Shown here: piece after piece, positions 43,731 to 52,487 of the stretch
Layout of the letters: each line of letters begins with the position of its first letter
Numbering within the stretch: the first letter of the stretch is position 1
Translations under genes and position numbers: made by a program
Assembly: GCA_051252005.1 (NCBI GenBank)
Contig: JBPOEZ010000004.1
Span: 248,001 to 312,000 of the forward strand
Direction of reading: 5' to 3'
Source of the DNA: JACOMS01 sp051252005
GTDB taxonomy: Bacteria; Pseudomonadota; Alphaproteobacteria; Caulobacterales; Maricaulaceae
DNA: 64,000 bases
Notes under the pieces: model-generated
Seen by the model: the letters and a program-made list of their open reading frames with translations, nothing else
Database searches by the model: none
Told to the model about the DNA's origin: nothing

Positions 43731-43759
43731 ATGAATTTTATAAATTAAGAAAAATTCAT
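43731..43759. promoter_or_regulatory. Inverted repeat upstream of the MarR gene
   Basis: ATGAATTTT (43731-43739) and AAAATTCAT (43751-43759) are perfect 9-base inverted arms around an 11-base AT-rich spacer, ending about 20 bases before the first MarR ATG. A TATAAA box (43773-43778) follows. The site is a likely MarR operator. Confidence 0.5.
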
Positions 43760-43780
43760 AAAAATTGCCTAGTATAAAGT

Positions 43781-44323
43781 ATGTATGGTTACTATATGCG
43801 AGGCATGATAACAAAACATGACGATTTGGTTGGCACTCTTATTCACGACGTAGCCTATCTTTTACGGCATGAAATTGATGCGCGGTTGAAACCCCATAAC
43901 TTGACCCGAGTGAAATGGTTGGCTTTAGGGGTCATTGATAATCATAGCCCGCTCACGCAATCTGACTTAGCGGCAGAACTAGAATTGGGCGCGGCGTCTG
44001 TGGGGCGTCTCGTTGACCGCCTTGTCGAGCGGGGCTTCGTCATACGCGATCAAGACCCTGATGACCGAAGGTCTTATAGCTTAAGTCTAAGCCCTGAAGC
44101 CTCACAGCTCGTGCATGAATTGGATGATATGGCGGATTCTTTTAGAGAAGAAGCTTTGAAGCCGCTTAGCAAAAGAGAAATTGCCTCTCTAACATCTGGG
44201 CTCATTAAGATTAAAAACAGCATGAAAGCTCAGTTGCTAGCTCTTGGGGCCACGCTCTTTGTTTCAGCACATAAAATGTCGCCGACGGCGCAGATTCTCA
44301 CAGATTTTGGAACCGCTTTGTAG
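43781..44323 (+). CDS. MarR-family transcriptional regulator
   Basis: The winged helix is clear: LTQSDLAAELELGAASVGRL (recognition helix) followed by the wing ERGFVIRDQDPDDRRSYSLSL. The dimerisation helices flank it; the C-terminal 25 residues are an unusual hydrophobic extension with GATLFVSAHKM. The start is uncertain among ATGs at 43781, 43796 and 43805; I keep the first. A perfect inverted repeat lies just upstream. It may regulate the metal group behind it or the CBS genes ahead; both are inference. Confidence 0.88.
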   Translation: MYGYYMRGMITKHDDLVGTLIHDVAYLLRHEIDARLKPHNLTRVKWLALGVIDNHSPLTQSDLAAELELGAASVGRLVDRLVERGFVIRDQDPDDRRSYSLSLSPEASQLVHELDDMADSFREEALKPLSKREIASLTSGLIKIKNSMKAQLLALGATLFVSAHKMSPTAQILTDFGTAL

Positions 44324-44340
44324 TTTGAAAGGACACGATT

Positions 44341-44799
44341 ATGTCTATAAATTCTCTTATTAATGCCGACGTTACCCATCTGACCCGGTGCATGCCGGAT
44401 GATTTTCTTGATGAGGCTATAGCAAAAATGGTCAATGCGAACCGCAATGCCATTGCGGTTATGGACGGAGCTGACCATCTCTGCGGAATTTTGACTGACC
44501 ATGACATTATTAGAGCCGTGCATGATTTACAAAACAAAGCTAGAGCGATTGAGCATGAACACGTTTCGAACTGGATGACGAATAGGGTAATTACCTGTGA
44601 TGTAAAAACGAAGCTATCCACAGCTTTACAGCTAATGGGTCGCAACAAAATTCGGCATTTGATTTTAACAGAGAATGCCCTTCCTGTCGCTATTGCTAGT
44701 ATACGAGATATCTTAGCTAAGATTCATGAAGACGACGAACTTGAGGCCAATGTTCTCCGAGATATTGCTGTTGCGGCTCGCGCTCATCAAGCGGCATAG
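44341..44799 (+). CDS. CBS-pair protein, first of two tandem copies
   Basis: A stand-alone pair of CBS domains (152 residues) that binds adenine nucleotides and often senses energy status. CBS1 has LDEAIAKMVNANRNAIAVMD and GILTDHDIIRAV; CBS2 has VSNWMTNRVITCDVKTKLST and HLILTENALPVAIASIRDIL. It is 17 bases after the MarR gene, and the similar gene follows after 9 bases. Confidence 0.9.
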   Translation: MSINSLINADVTHLTRCMPDDFLDEAIAKMVNANRNAIAVMDGADHLCGILTDHDIIRAVHDLQNKARAIEHEHVSNWMTNRVITCDVKTKLSTALQLMGRNKIRHLILTENALPVAIASIRDILAKIHEDDELEANVLRDIAVAARAHQAA

Positions 44800-44808
44800 G
44801 AGGTCTTG

Positions 44809-45267
44809 GTGACAGTCCGAACCTTGATAGTTTTGGGCGAGGCATCCTCTTCCAAATGTTTGCCAGAAGATTTTCTAGACGAAGTCATAGACATTATGGC
44901 TGAGAGAGAGGTTGGCGCTGTTGCTGTAGCTGAACCAGGCATGGCGGTGATGGGTATTTTTACAGACCATGACGTAATGCGGGCAATTCATACGTGCGGT
45001 ACATCCGGTAATTCTCTCAACGGTGAACGGGTGCGGGACTGGATGAGTGAGTATGTTGTGACGTGCTCAGACAAAACCTTGCTCGAGGAAGCGTCTTCTC
45101 TCATGAGGTCTCACAACATTCATCACTTAGTTGTGTCCAGCGGCGAAACACATCTCGGCGTTATATCATTGAGTGATGTGCTGAAACGCCTCCACATTCA
45201 AGATGAACTTAATCTCTCAACAATCAAAGAAACCATATTGTCCCGTACAGGGGTGTTTGCCGCTTAA
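44809..45267 (+). CDS. CBS-pair protein, second tandem copy
   Basis: The 152-residue paralogue of the preceding gene, with CLPEDFLDEVIDIMAEREVG matching CMPDDFLDEAIAKM, GIFTDHDVMRAI matching GILTDHDIIRAV, and VRDWMSEYVVTC matching VSNWMTNRVITC. I use the GTG at 44809, which has AGGAGG 5 bases upstream. The two probably form a homo- or heterodimer (CBS modules pair in this way). Partner unknown. Confidence 0.9.
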   Translation: MTVRTLIVLGEASSSKCLPEDFLDEVIDIMAEREVGAVAVAEPGMAVMGIFTDHDVMRAIHTCGTSGNSLNGERVRDWMSEYVVTCSDKTLLEEASSLMRSHNIHHLVVSSGETHLGVISLSDVLKRLHIQDELNLSTIKETILSRTGVFAA

Positions 45268-45289
45268 TTATGACAAAGGATATTTCCCA

Positions 45290-45511
45290 ATGATTATTCA
45301 TCTTAAGGCTTTTGCCGGTACTTTACTTCTAATGCTGCTAATGGGTGCTTTCATCGAAGTTCTTATTTATAGCATTTTGATTCCTTTTCATCCCTCACAC
45401 AGCATTGAAATTTTTGGTGAGGGACTGGGATTATTGGGCATTTTAATCGCCTCAATCTTTGTTTACCGCCTCACATTGCAGACAGAGCGGGGACTTTTGA
45501 ACGAAAAATAA
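45290..45511 (+). CDS. Small two-helix membrane protein
   Basis: The 73-residue product begins MIIHLKAFAGTLLLMLLMGA and has two hydrophobic segments, the second being GLGLLGILIASIFVYRL. The ATG at 45290 has AAGGA 10 bases upstream. It follows the second CBS gene by 22 bases and may belong to the same transcript. The 220 bases after it hold a small hairpin near 45550 and otherwise nothing. No family recognised. Confidence 0.55.
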   Translation: MIIHLKAFAGTLLLMLLMGAFIEVLIYSILIPFHPSHSIEIFGEGLGLLGILIASIFVYRLTLQTERGLLNEK

Positions 45512-45731
45512 GCAAGCTGTTTTATCATTTATAATGTTGTTGTTGTGGGATGCTAAACATCCTATGGAATGAGTCTGTCCGGGGTTAAAATGCTTCACAG
45601 ATTTTGAGTGCTTTGCGTTAATCGCAGGAAGGCACGCAAGGGATAGTGTGGATTCATAACTTCTTAATCTCGGTCACCGAAATATGATTTATTAGCACCT
45701 CCCTCGGTTCCCAGACTTGAACAGGATTACT

Positions 45732-46730
45732 ATGCCATTAGCCGCTCGGAACTGGTTCCAACGCCTTGCTCCTTACCGTAACGCTGCAGATGGCCGCGCG
45801 GTTTTCGAATTGCTCATAACCCTCATTCCATTCTTGGCGCTTTGGGCCGGAATTTGGGGATTAATGCAGGCCGGACATTACTGGGCTGTTATTGGGTTTG
45901 TACCAGCGGGCGGTCTCGTGGTGCGCCTGTTCATTATTCAGCATGATTGCGGACATCAATCGATGTTTAGCAATCGCCGTGTTAATGACTGGGTCGGACG
46001 GTTTATTGGCATACTGACCTTGACGCCGTATGATCACTGGAAACGCTCACATGCGCTACATCATGCAGGCTCAGGTAACCTTGACCGGCGCGGTATTGGC
46101 GACGACATTCTAACGCTCACTGTGGAAGAGTATAAAACCGCCAGTAAATGGGACCGTTTCAAGTACCGCCTCTATAGGCACCCTGTAGTGATGTTTGGCG
46201 TTGGCCCTGCTTATTTGTTTTTACTCCATAACCGCTTACCAATCGGGGCTATGAAAGACGGCATTAGGCCTTGGGCGAGCGCGCTTTTGACAAACCTAGG
46301 CGTGGCGCTTTTGTACGGCGCTGTGATTTGGGGCGTGGGCTGGAAAATTTTTGTGCTAATACAAATCCCGACGATTTTAGTCGGCGCATCTATTGGCGTC
46401 TGGATGTTCTATGTGCAGCATCAATTTGATGAAACACATTGGTCTCGAACCGGAGAATGGGACCGAAAACATGCTGCGCTCCGAGGTAGCTCTTATTACG
46501 ATCTTCCGGCTTGGCTTATGTGGGTGACAGGTAATATTGGTATTCACCACGTTCATCACCTATCGTCGCGCATTCCGTTCTATCACTTGCCGCGCATTTT
46601 GAAGGATCACCCTGAGCTTAAATCCGTAGGCCGGCTTACATTTTGGCAGAGCTTGAAATGCATAAAGTTAGCCCTTTGGTGCGAAACCACTGAACGCATG
46701 ATCAGTTTCCGCGCGGCAAGAGCGGCTTAG
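45732..46730 (+). CDS. Membrane fatty acid desaturase
   Basis: The three histidine boxes are HDCGH, HALHHAG and HHVHHL, which bind a di-iron centre in acyl-lipid or acyl-CoA desaturases. About four membrane segments flank them. The product is 332 residues. I use the ATG at 45732 with AGGA 5 bases upstream, since the TTG at 45717 has none. It may adjust membrane fluidity in cold. It converges on the epimerase gene at 45 bases. Confidence 0.9.
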   Translation: MPLAARNWFQRLAPYRNAADGRAVFELLITLIPFLALWAGIWGLMQAGHYWAVIGFVPAGGLVVRLFIIQHDCGHQSMFSNRRVNDWVGRFIGILTLTPYDHWKRSHALHHAGSGNLDRRGIGDDILTLTVEEYKTASKWDRFKYRLYRHPVVMFGVGPAYLFLLHNRLPIGAMKDGIRPWASALLTNLGVALLYGAVIWGVGWKIFVLIQIPTILVGASIGVWMFYVQHQFDETHWSRTGEWDRKHAALRGSSYYDLPAWLMWVTGNIGIHHVHHLSSRIPFYHLPRILKDHPELKSVGRLTFWQSLKCIKLALWCETTERMISFRAARAA

Positions 46731-46775
46731 TTAGGAAGTCTTAAACGCGTGGACTGGCCAAAACGGGTAATTTGC

Positions 46776-47756
46776 CTAACCCCATAATTCTCGCGAGGGC
46801 GGGTGGATATATTGGCCATCATATTTAAGTCCATCCGCAACATCATCGGCGAGCAATAGGGGGCCGTCGAGGTCGATGAAGTCAGCAAAACTTTCAAGCA
46901 TCATCATAGGGGCCATGGCAAGGGAAGAACTGACCATACAGCCCGCCATAATTGTGAACCCTTTTTCTTTAGCGGCCTTCATTAAGGCTAGTCCTTCTGT
47001 GAGCCCTCCGCATTTGTCGAGCTTGACATTGACGGCGCGGTAACCGGACTCCCATAGCAAATCTAAATCGCGGCACGTATGCAGCGATTCGTCGGCGCAA
47101 ATGGGCGGCAATATCCCCGGATCGAAACGGGAATTAGAGGCAGCGGGTAGGGGCTGCTCTATTAAAACGGCTTTTGATCCTAATAAATGCGTTCGAAACT
47201 CTGTTACTTCATCCGGCGTCATGGCTTCGTTTGCATCAATAATCAGATTTGCGTCTGTGCGAGCCTTCATAACGGCGTCTATGCAGTCTTGACTTTGCGT
47301 CCCGCCGACTTTCATCTTTAGAAGATTATATTGCTTAGCCTTTATTGCTGTGTCCGCCATGGCTTCTGGGGTATCAAGAGATAAGGTATAAGCCGTTATG
47401 CGCGGAGCGGGTTCTGCTAGCCCCAATAGCTCCCAGACACGCTTTCCGGCTTGTTTCGCTTTGAGGTCCCAAAGGGCGCAGTCGACGGCATTTCGCGCGG
47501 CGCCGGGCGAAAGAGCGGATTGTAAATTTTCAATTGTGAGATCGGTTTCTAGCAGAGACCTTATGGTTTCAATTTGCGCGGTTACGCTTTCTGGCGTTTC
47601 ATCATACCGAGCATAGGGTCTGCATTCTCCGCGTCCGGTGTATTCACCTTCGCTGATCGAAACTTGCACGACGAAAATTTGCGTGAGAGCGCTGCGCGAA
47701 ATGCGAAACGTGCCTGCAACTGGCCAAATGTGTGTTTGTACGTTTAGTTTGCGCAA
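46776..47756 (-). CDS. L-Ala-D/L-Glu (dipeptide) epimerase, enolase superfamily
   Basis: The 326-residue enzyme has the enolase-superfamily C-barrel: KxK in LLKMKVGG, metal ligands in LIIDANEAM, LIEQPL and ICADESLHT, and the second catalytic Lys in NVKLDKCGG. The DLDGPLLL segment near the end fits the dipeptide epimerase branch, which recycles muropeptide L-Ala-D-Glu. The N-terminal capping domain has GRGECRPYARYDET. Alone on the minus strand. Confidence 0.85.
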   Translation of the reverse strand: MRKLNVQTHIWPVAGTFRISRSALTQIFVVQVSISEGEYTGRGECRPYARYDETPESVTAQIETIRSLLETDLTIENLQSALSPGAARNAVDCALWDLKAKQAGKRVWELLGLAEPAPRITAYTLSLDTPEAMADTAIKAKQYNLLKMKVGGTQSQDCIDAVMKARTDANLIIDANEAMTPDEVTEFRTHLLGSKAVLIEQPLPAASNSRFDPGILPPICADESLHTCRDLDLLWESGYRAVNVKLDKCGGLTEGLALMKAAKEKGFTIMAGCMVSSSLAMAPMMMLESFADFIDLDGPLLLADDVADGLKYDGQYIHPPSRELWG

Positions 47757-47806
47757 AACCTATCCTTTTACTTGACGTTCGGAGTTTGTATTAGCACCTT
47801 AGCGCA

Positions 47807-48973
47807 ATGGATGCCGATACACACCCAAAAATAGAGTCTGCTGAGACTTTCCTACCGGACTTCGAATTGTCTCAAACTGATCGCCGTTTGACATTCAAAG
47901 CGTATGGCGAGTGGTCGCTTGCTCATATAGGGCCTATGGATAAAGTTCTTACGAAACAGCTCAAGTCTTTCGACTATGACAATGTGACTTATGACTTCAC
48001 GGACGTCACAAATATGGACACAGCGGGGGCTTATATTTTCGCGCGCGCGATTCGCTGCGATGAGGATGTGTGTTTCCCTTGGGATATTTTAGGAGCAGAC
48101 CCCGGCAAGCAGACACTTATGATGGCAGCGGCAAATGCGTCAATGGGACGGCCGCCAAGTCAAACGCGGCAATGGTTTGATGCTTTGTCTCGCTTGGGAA
48201 TAGGCACAGAAAGAGCGGCTGTAGAAGCGTTAGACACGCTAGCTTTTCTCGGAAAGTTCATGTCAGTTTTGCTTCGTCTTCTTTTGAAGCCTCAAAAAAT
48301 TCGGTGGAAGTCTGTGGTGGCTCTTGTTGAAGACATCGGCCTCAACGCGGCTCCCATTGTAATGTTTTTGAGCTTCTTCATCGGCGCTGTTATCGCTTAT
48401 ATGGGGGCCAACCTTTTGGCGTCAATCGGCGTTCAAGTCTTCATGGTTGACCTCGTTGGTTATTCTATGTTGCGAGAGCTTGCTGTTGTCGTGACGGCTA
48501 TTTTGCTGGCAGGGCGTTCAGCTTCGGCGTTTACAGCGAAACTTGGCGCGATGAGAATGCGCCAAGAAATTGACGCTATGACCGTCATAGGCCTCGATAC
48601 ATTTGAAACGCTTGTTGTACCAAGAGCGCTTGCCTGCCTTATCTCTGCGCCTATACTAACATTTTTGGCGATGATGTCCGGTGTTGGCGGCGGCATGCTC
48701 GTGGCGTGGCTTGGGCCGACGGATATTTCTCCGATCCTCTTTTTTGCTCGCATGCAGGAAGTTATTGAAGTGAAACATTTTTGGGTGGGTATGGTGAAGT
48801 CCCCCGTCTTTGCGATCATCATTGCCATCATTGGGTGTCGCCAAGGGCTTGCTGTAACGGGCAGTGTAGATTCTTTAGGGTCGAGGACAACGGCCAGTGT
48901 GGTGCAGGCGATTTTCACTGTGATTGCCGTAGATGCAATATTTGCCATGCTCTTCCTCGAAATGGGGGTGTAG
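47807..48973 (+). CDS. Lipid ABC transporter permease with N-terminal STAS domain (MlaE-like)
   Basis: The first 100 residues form a STAS-like domain (VTYDFTDVTNMDTAGAYIFA). The MlaE permease domain follows from about residue 150, with VEDIGLNAAPIVMFLSFFIG, LREL-AVVVTAILLAGRS and GMVKSPVFAIIIAIIGCRQG. It moves phospholipid-like lipids in the inner membrane with the ATPase and MCE protein that follow. Length 388 residues; it ends one base before the MlaF start codon. Confidence 0.93.
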   Translation: MDADTHPKIESAETFLPDFELSQTDRRLTFKAYGEWSLAHIGPMDKVLTKQLKSFDYDNVTYDFTDVTNMDTAGAYIFARAIRCDEDVCFPWDILGADPGKQTLMMAAANASMGRPPSQTRQWFDALSRLGIGTERAAVEALDTLAFLGKFMSVLLRLLLKPQKIRWKSVVALVEDIGLNAAPIVMFLSFFIGAVIAYMGANLLASIGVQVFMVDLVGYSMLRELAVVVTAILLAGRSASAFTAKLGAMRMRQEIDAMTVIGLDTFETLVVPRALACLISAPILTFLAMMSGVGGGMLVAWLGPTDISPILFFARMQEVIEVKHFWVGMVKSPVFAIIIAIIGCRQGLAVTGSVDSLGSRTTASVVQAIFTVIAVDAIFAMLFLEMGV

Positions 48974-48974
48974 G

Positions 48975-49772
48975 ATGTCATTAGGTGATTTTGATATGAC
49001 TGCCGCGCCAATGGAAGCTCGAGGTATTCTCACGCAATTTGGAACGAATATTATACATGAGAACCTCGATTTTCGCGTAGAGGCTCAGGAAATCGTAGGA
49101 TTGGTTGGCGGGTCGGGAGCCGGGAAGTCTGTGTTAATGAACACGCTTTTGGGCTTAAAGGAGCCTGAAGGCGGTAAAATTCGCTATTTTGGACAGGACA
49201 GATCCACGCTTTCAGCAGAATCCCGTAGAGCGATTAACAACAAAATGGGCGTACTGTTTCAAGGCGGCGCATTGTTTTCTTCTTTAACAGTGCGCCAGAA
49301 TATCATGGTGCCTTTGCGTGAACATACTGATCTCCCGATCAAGTTGATGGAAGAACTCGCAGATATGAAAATCCATATGGTTGGGTTGCCAGCGCATGCT
49401 GCAACGCTTTACCCGTCCGATCTTTCAGGCGGTATGAAAAAAAGAGCCGGATTAGCACGGGCCTTGGCGCTTGACCCCCAGCTTTTATTTTTGGATGAAC
49501 CAACCGCTGGTCTGGATCCTATTGGCGCATCGGCTTTTGATAATCTAATTTTAGGGCTACGTGAGGCGATGGGGCTAACGGTTTTAATGGTAACACATGA
49601 TTTGGATAGCTTGTTTGCCATTTGTGACCGAGTTGCCGTACTTGTTGACAAACACATCGCGATTGCGGACACCTTACCCAAAGTGCTTGCCTTTCCTCAT
49701 CCTTGGATAGAAGAATATTTTGGAGGACCGAGATCTCGGGCAGCGCAGCAAGCGGGCAGTACAAAAAAGTGA
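48975..49772 (+). CDS. Lipid ABC transporter ATP-binding protein (MlaF-like)
   Basis: Walker A is GGSGAGKSVLMN, the signature is LSGGMKKRAGLARALALDP, Walker B is LLFLDEPTAGLDP and the switch His is in VTHDLDS. GVLFQGGALFSSLTVRQNIM is the MlaF/Mkl-specific Q-loop. The ATG at 48975 gives 265 residues; the frame upstream overlaps the MlaE end and is not needed. A 32-base gap precedes the MCE gene. Confidence 0.95.
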   Translation: MSLGDFDMTAAPMEARGILTQFGTNIIHENLDFRVEAQEIVGLVGGSGAGKSVLMNTLLGLKEPEGGKIRYFGQDRSTLSAESRRAINNKMGVLFQGGALFSSLTVRQNIMVPLREHTDLPIKLMEELADMKIHMVGLPAHAATLYPSDLSGGMKKRAGLARALALDPQLLFLDEPTAGLDPIGASAFDNLILGLREAMGLTVLMVTHDLDSLFAICDRVAVLVDKHIAIADTLPKVLAFPHPWIEEYFGGPRSRAAQQAGSTKK

Positions 49773-49804
49773 AATGAAAAGAAGAATTGAGCGAGCAGTA
49801 AACC

Positions 49805-50770
49805 ATGGAAAATAAGGCACATTACGCACTTATTGGAACCTTCGTGCTTTTGGCAACTTTGGCTGTTGTTGCGTTTATTGCGTGGAAGTCAAATTCGCAA
49901 TGGGACCAACAATTTGACAATTACGAAGTTGTCTTTACTGGTCCTGTGAAGGGCCTGACGCGGGGCAGCGAAGTGCAATATAACGGGCTTCGAGTAGGTG
50001 AGGTCACGCGCCTAGCGTGGGATCGAGATGATAGCAATACGATCATTGCCAATATTCAAGTCGTTGATAACACACCAGTTCACGTTGATAGCATGGCTCA
50101 ACTTGAGCCGCAGGGGCTTACAGGGTTGAACTACATTCAAATTACGTCCGGTGCGAGCGGTGAAATGTTTAGCGGGCGGGAACCTTATCAGCTTCAGGGC
50201 CGTATGAGCCAGTTAGATACGTTTCTAGAGGGGGGCGGTTCCGTCATCGAAGCCACGCAAAACGCGCTCGCCCGAGTGAGCGCCACGCTCAATGAAGACG
50301 GGATCAATGATTTCCATAAGATATTGCGTAATCTAAATGAAATCACGACTAAGATTAATAATGCGGACCTTGACGGCGAGACATTAAAGCGTGTGTTGCT
50401 ATCCTTTGAGACGGCTGCGGCGGCTGTAACGCAAGCTGCAGAGGCGACGGATCAAGCGGCGGTCTCATTTGATAATCTTGTGAAGGGGGATGTTACGCGT
50501 GTTCTCGCGCGGGCCGAATCGTCTTTGGATAATGTTGATACAATGATGCTCGGTATCACTGAGTTTGCTGCGGGGGGAACCGCCTTAACGGCTGATGGCC
50601 GCGACGCGATTAACCGGTTGTCCAACTCCGGCCTAACAGACCTTGAAGAAACGGCGGATGGCATACGCCGCTTGATTAACTCTCTGAATGAGCTTGTAGA
50701 AAAACTCGATGAAAATCCGGCGGCTTTCCTTGCAGGTGAAGAACGAGAAACAATGGAGTTGCCGCAATGA
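49805..50770 (+). CDS. MCE-family lipid transport protein (MlaD-like)
   Basis: An N-terminal membrane helix (IGTFVLLATLAVVAFIAW) anchors the MCE domain: FTGPVKGLTRGSEVQYNGLRVGEV and GLTGLNYIQI. A long helical C-terminal part (residues about 150-321) with Ala/Glu-rich heptads should extend into the periplasm to build a channel. The length is 321 residues. It overlaps the lipoprotein gene by 4 bases (ATGA). Confidence 0.94.
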   Translation: MENKAHYALIGTFVLLATLAVVAFIAWKSNSQWDQQFDNYEVVFTGPVKGLTRGSEVQYNGLRVGEVTRLAWDRDDSNTIIANIQVVDNTPVHVDSMAQLEPQGLTGLNYIQITSGASGEMFSGREPYQLQGRMSQLDTFLEGGGSVIEATQNALARVSATLNEDGINDFHKILRNLNEITTKINNADLDGETLKRVLLSFETAAAAVTQAAEATDQAAVSFDNLVKGDVTRVLARAESSLDNVDTMMLGITEFAAGGTALTADGRDAINRLSNSGLTDLEETADGIRRLINSLNELVEKLDENPAAFLAGEERETMELPQ

Positions 50771-51399
50771 AAACAAGCTTCTTGGAACGTACGAACAGTG
50801 TATCAGTGATGGCTGTAGCGGTATTGTTAGGCGGTTGCCTATCCTCCGTTCTACCAGATCCCGCGCCGGCTGATGTCATCTACAGATTTAAAAATCCTGG
50901 CGATACTGTTGCGGCGAATGTGGATGCTATTGTGTTGCGTGTGGATAGGCCTACGGCTCCGGCAGCGCTTATGGGGCATAATGTTGTCGTGTCGCCTGAC
51001 GGACAGCGGCTCGCGACAGCTGGGAAAGCTCGCTGGGCTGAACCTGTGCCGTCTCTAATTCAAAATAGTGTTTTTGATATTTTCAGTATGCGTCCCGACA
51101 TTGTTGGGGTTCTTCCAACATCAGGTGCGCGGACATCGCACCGTATCCATTTGACGGTTCGAAATTTTGAAGCGCAGTTTGATAGAGGGCCAGAAAGTGC
51201 TCCGCTAGCTGTTGTAAAATATTCTGCGACAGTTTCTGATGCAAGCACACGTAACCTGGTCGGAACCTATGAGGTTCGCAAAGCCGTTAGAGCAGACGCC
51301 GCAAGTGTATCGGGGATTGTGTTCGCTCAGGATGAAGCTAATCGCGAGGCGATCAACGAAATCGCAGATTGGGCTGCAAAACTACTAGGTGAAAATTAG
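50767..51399 (+). CDS. ABC-transport auxiliary lipoprotein (PqiC/YmbA-like)
   Basis: A signal with VSVMAVAVLLGGC suggests an outer-membrane lipoprotein. The 210 residues fit the ABC_trans_aux family, which accompanies MCE systems; blocks seen include IVLRVDRPTAPAAL and IQNSVFDIFSM (the conserved F-dimension). It overlaps mlaD at ATGA. The gene converges on the CcmI-like gene with 6 bases between. Confidence 0.8.
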   Translation: MKTSFLERTNSVSVMAVAVLLGGCLSSVLPDPAPADVIYRFKNPGDTVAANVDAIVLRVDRPTAPAALMGHNVVVSPDGQRLATAGKARWAEPVPSLIQNSVFDIFSMRPDIVGVLPTSGARTSHRIHLTVRNFEAQFDRGPESAPLAVVKYSATVSDASTRNLVGTYEVRKAVRADAASVSGIVFAQDEANREAINEIADWAAKLLGEN

Positions 51400-51405
51400 G
51401 GTGGC

Positions 51406-52332
51406 TTATTTATCCTGTAAATCCGGCCATCCTGATTGTGTTAGGATAAGCGTGGCCGTGTCTGGCGCATCGACATAAGTTGACTTTACGAGCGCAATAT
51501 CATCCTTAGCGGCTTCAGTTTGGCCTAAAACGCGGCGCGCGTTCAGAAGTTTTACCCACCCATCGGGGTCATCAGGGGTATTACGTAATTTAGCGGCCAG
51601 CCCTGAGACCATATTTTCGATCATCGCAGCCCGGTCCTCGGGTGTCATAGCCGCCGCGGCCTCGATGTCACCTGCGGAAGGGCCACGTCTTTCGGCGCTT
51701 GAGTTTGGTGCAGCTTGTGGGTTTTTCGCAAAGCCCTTTGCATACTCTAATTCTTCCGCCACGTTAGGGTCGTTACCCGTTAAGGCCAAAACTTTTTCAT
51801 AGGCCTTAAAGGCTTCGGCGTAATTTCCAATATTCATCAAAGTCCGCGCATAAAGCATCCAGCCTTTAGCATCATTTTTCTGCGTGGTATCAAGTTTCGA
51901 CTTTAATAACGTCAAAAGCTCGGCAAGTGATTCGGTGTCAGCAGGCATTTCTGAGGCTTGCTGAGTAGGAGGTGCCATATATTCAAGCGCATCAGATGTG
52001 GTCAAATCCGGTGAGCCCAGTAAAGCGTAGAGACCTATGGCCCCAAAAATAAAAAATGCGAACAATGAATTTGTTATGAGCAAAGCAGGGGCTGAGGTTT
52101 CGCTATCGCGCTGCTTTGTTAAGGCGAGTAATTGCCGTTGTAAGTCCAGTTTTCGGGCTTCTAATTCGGGGTCGGGGGTTTTCGCAACCTCTGCCTCTAA
52201 GCGCGTGATTTCAGTTTTATAGGCAGATATTTCTACTTGGCTGTTAAGGGAGGGGTTGGGTTTTTTGATCAGCGGCACAACCAAAAACATCAAGACGCCC
52301 CATGCAATAATACCTAATATCAACCATGCCAT
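51406..52332 (-). CDS. TPR protein similar to CcmI of cytochrome c maturation
   Basis: The 308 residues begin with a membrane helix (AWLILGIIAWGVLMFLVVPL), then a coiled-coil-rich cytoplasmic loop, a second helix (ITNSLFAFFIFGAIGLYALL) and a C-terminal TPR region with GWMLYARTLMNIGNYAEAFKAYEK and GWVKLLNARRVLGQTEAA. This is the CcmI/CycH layout, which presents apocytochrome to the heme lyase. None of the ccm genes adjoin it, so its role here is uncertain. Confidence 0.7.
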   Translation of the reverse strand: MAWLILGIIAWGVLMFLVVPLIKKPNPSLNSQVEISAYKTEITRLEAEVAKTPDPELEARKLDLQRQLLALTKQRDSETSAPALLITNSLFAFFIFGAIGLYALLGSPDLTTSDALEYMAPPTQQASEMPADTESLAELLTLLKSKLDTTQKNDAKGWMLYARTLMNIGNYAEAFKAYEKVLALTGNDPNVAEELEYAKGFAKNPQAAPNSSAERRGPSAGDIEAAAAMTPEDRAAMIENMVSGLAAKLRNTPDDPDGWVKLLNARRVLGQTEAAKDDIALVKSTYVDAPDTATLILTQSGWPDLQDK

Positions 52333-52421
52333 ATGATTGGCCTCTCAATAGTGTAACTTTTTCGCCTCTGATTGGCAGAGAATGCAAAAACAAACAAGCA
52401 CGCCCGTTGCATATATTGGAA

Positions 52422-52468
52422 AGCGCCTTATATAGGCGCTCATAATCAAAATACTGCCAATGTTGGCA
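52422..52468. promoter_or_regulatory. Two adjacent palindromes in the yajC upstream region
   Basis: AGCGCCT/AGGCGCT around TATAT (52422-52440) and TGCCAA/TTGGCA around TG (52455-52468) lie in the 155-base divergent gap between the CcmI-like gene and yajC. The first overlaps a possible promoter (TTGCAT at 52408 with TATAGG 17 bases on). They may be protein-binding sites or a transcript-5' structure. Confidence 0.4.
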
Positions 52469-52487
52469 ATTCTTTACGCGGGGATAT

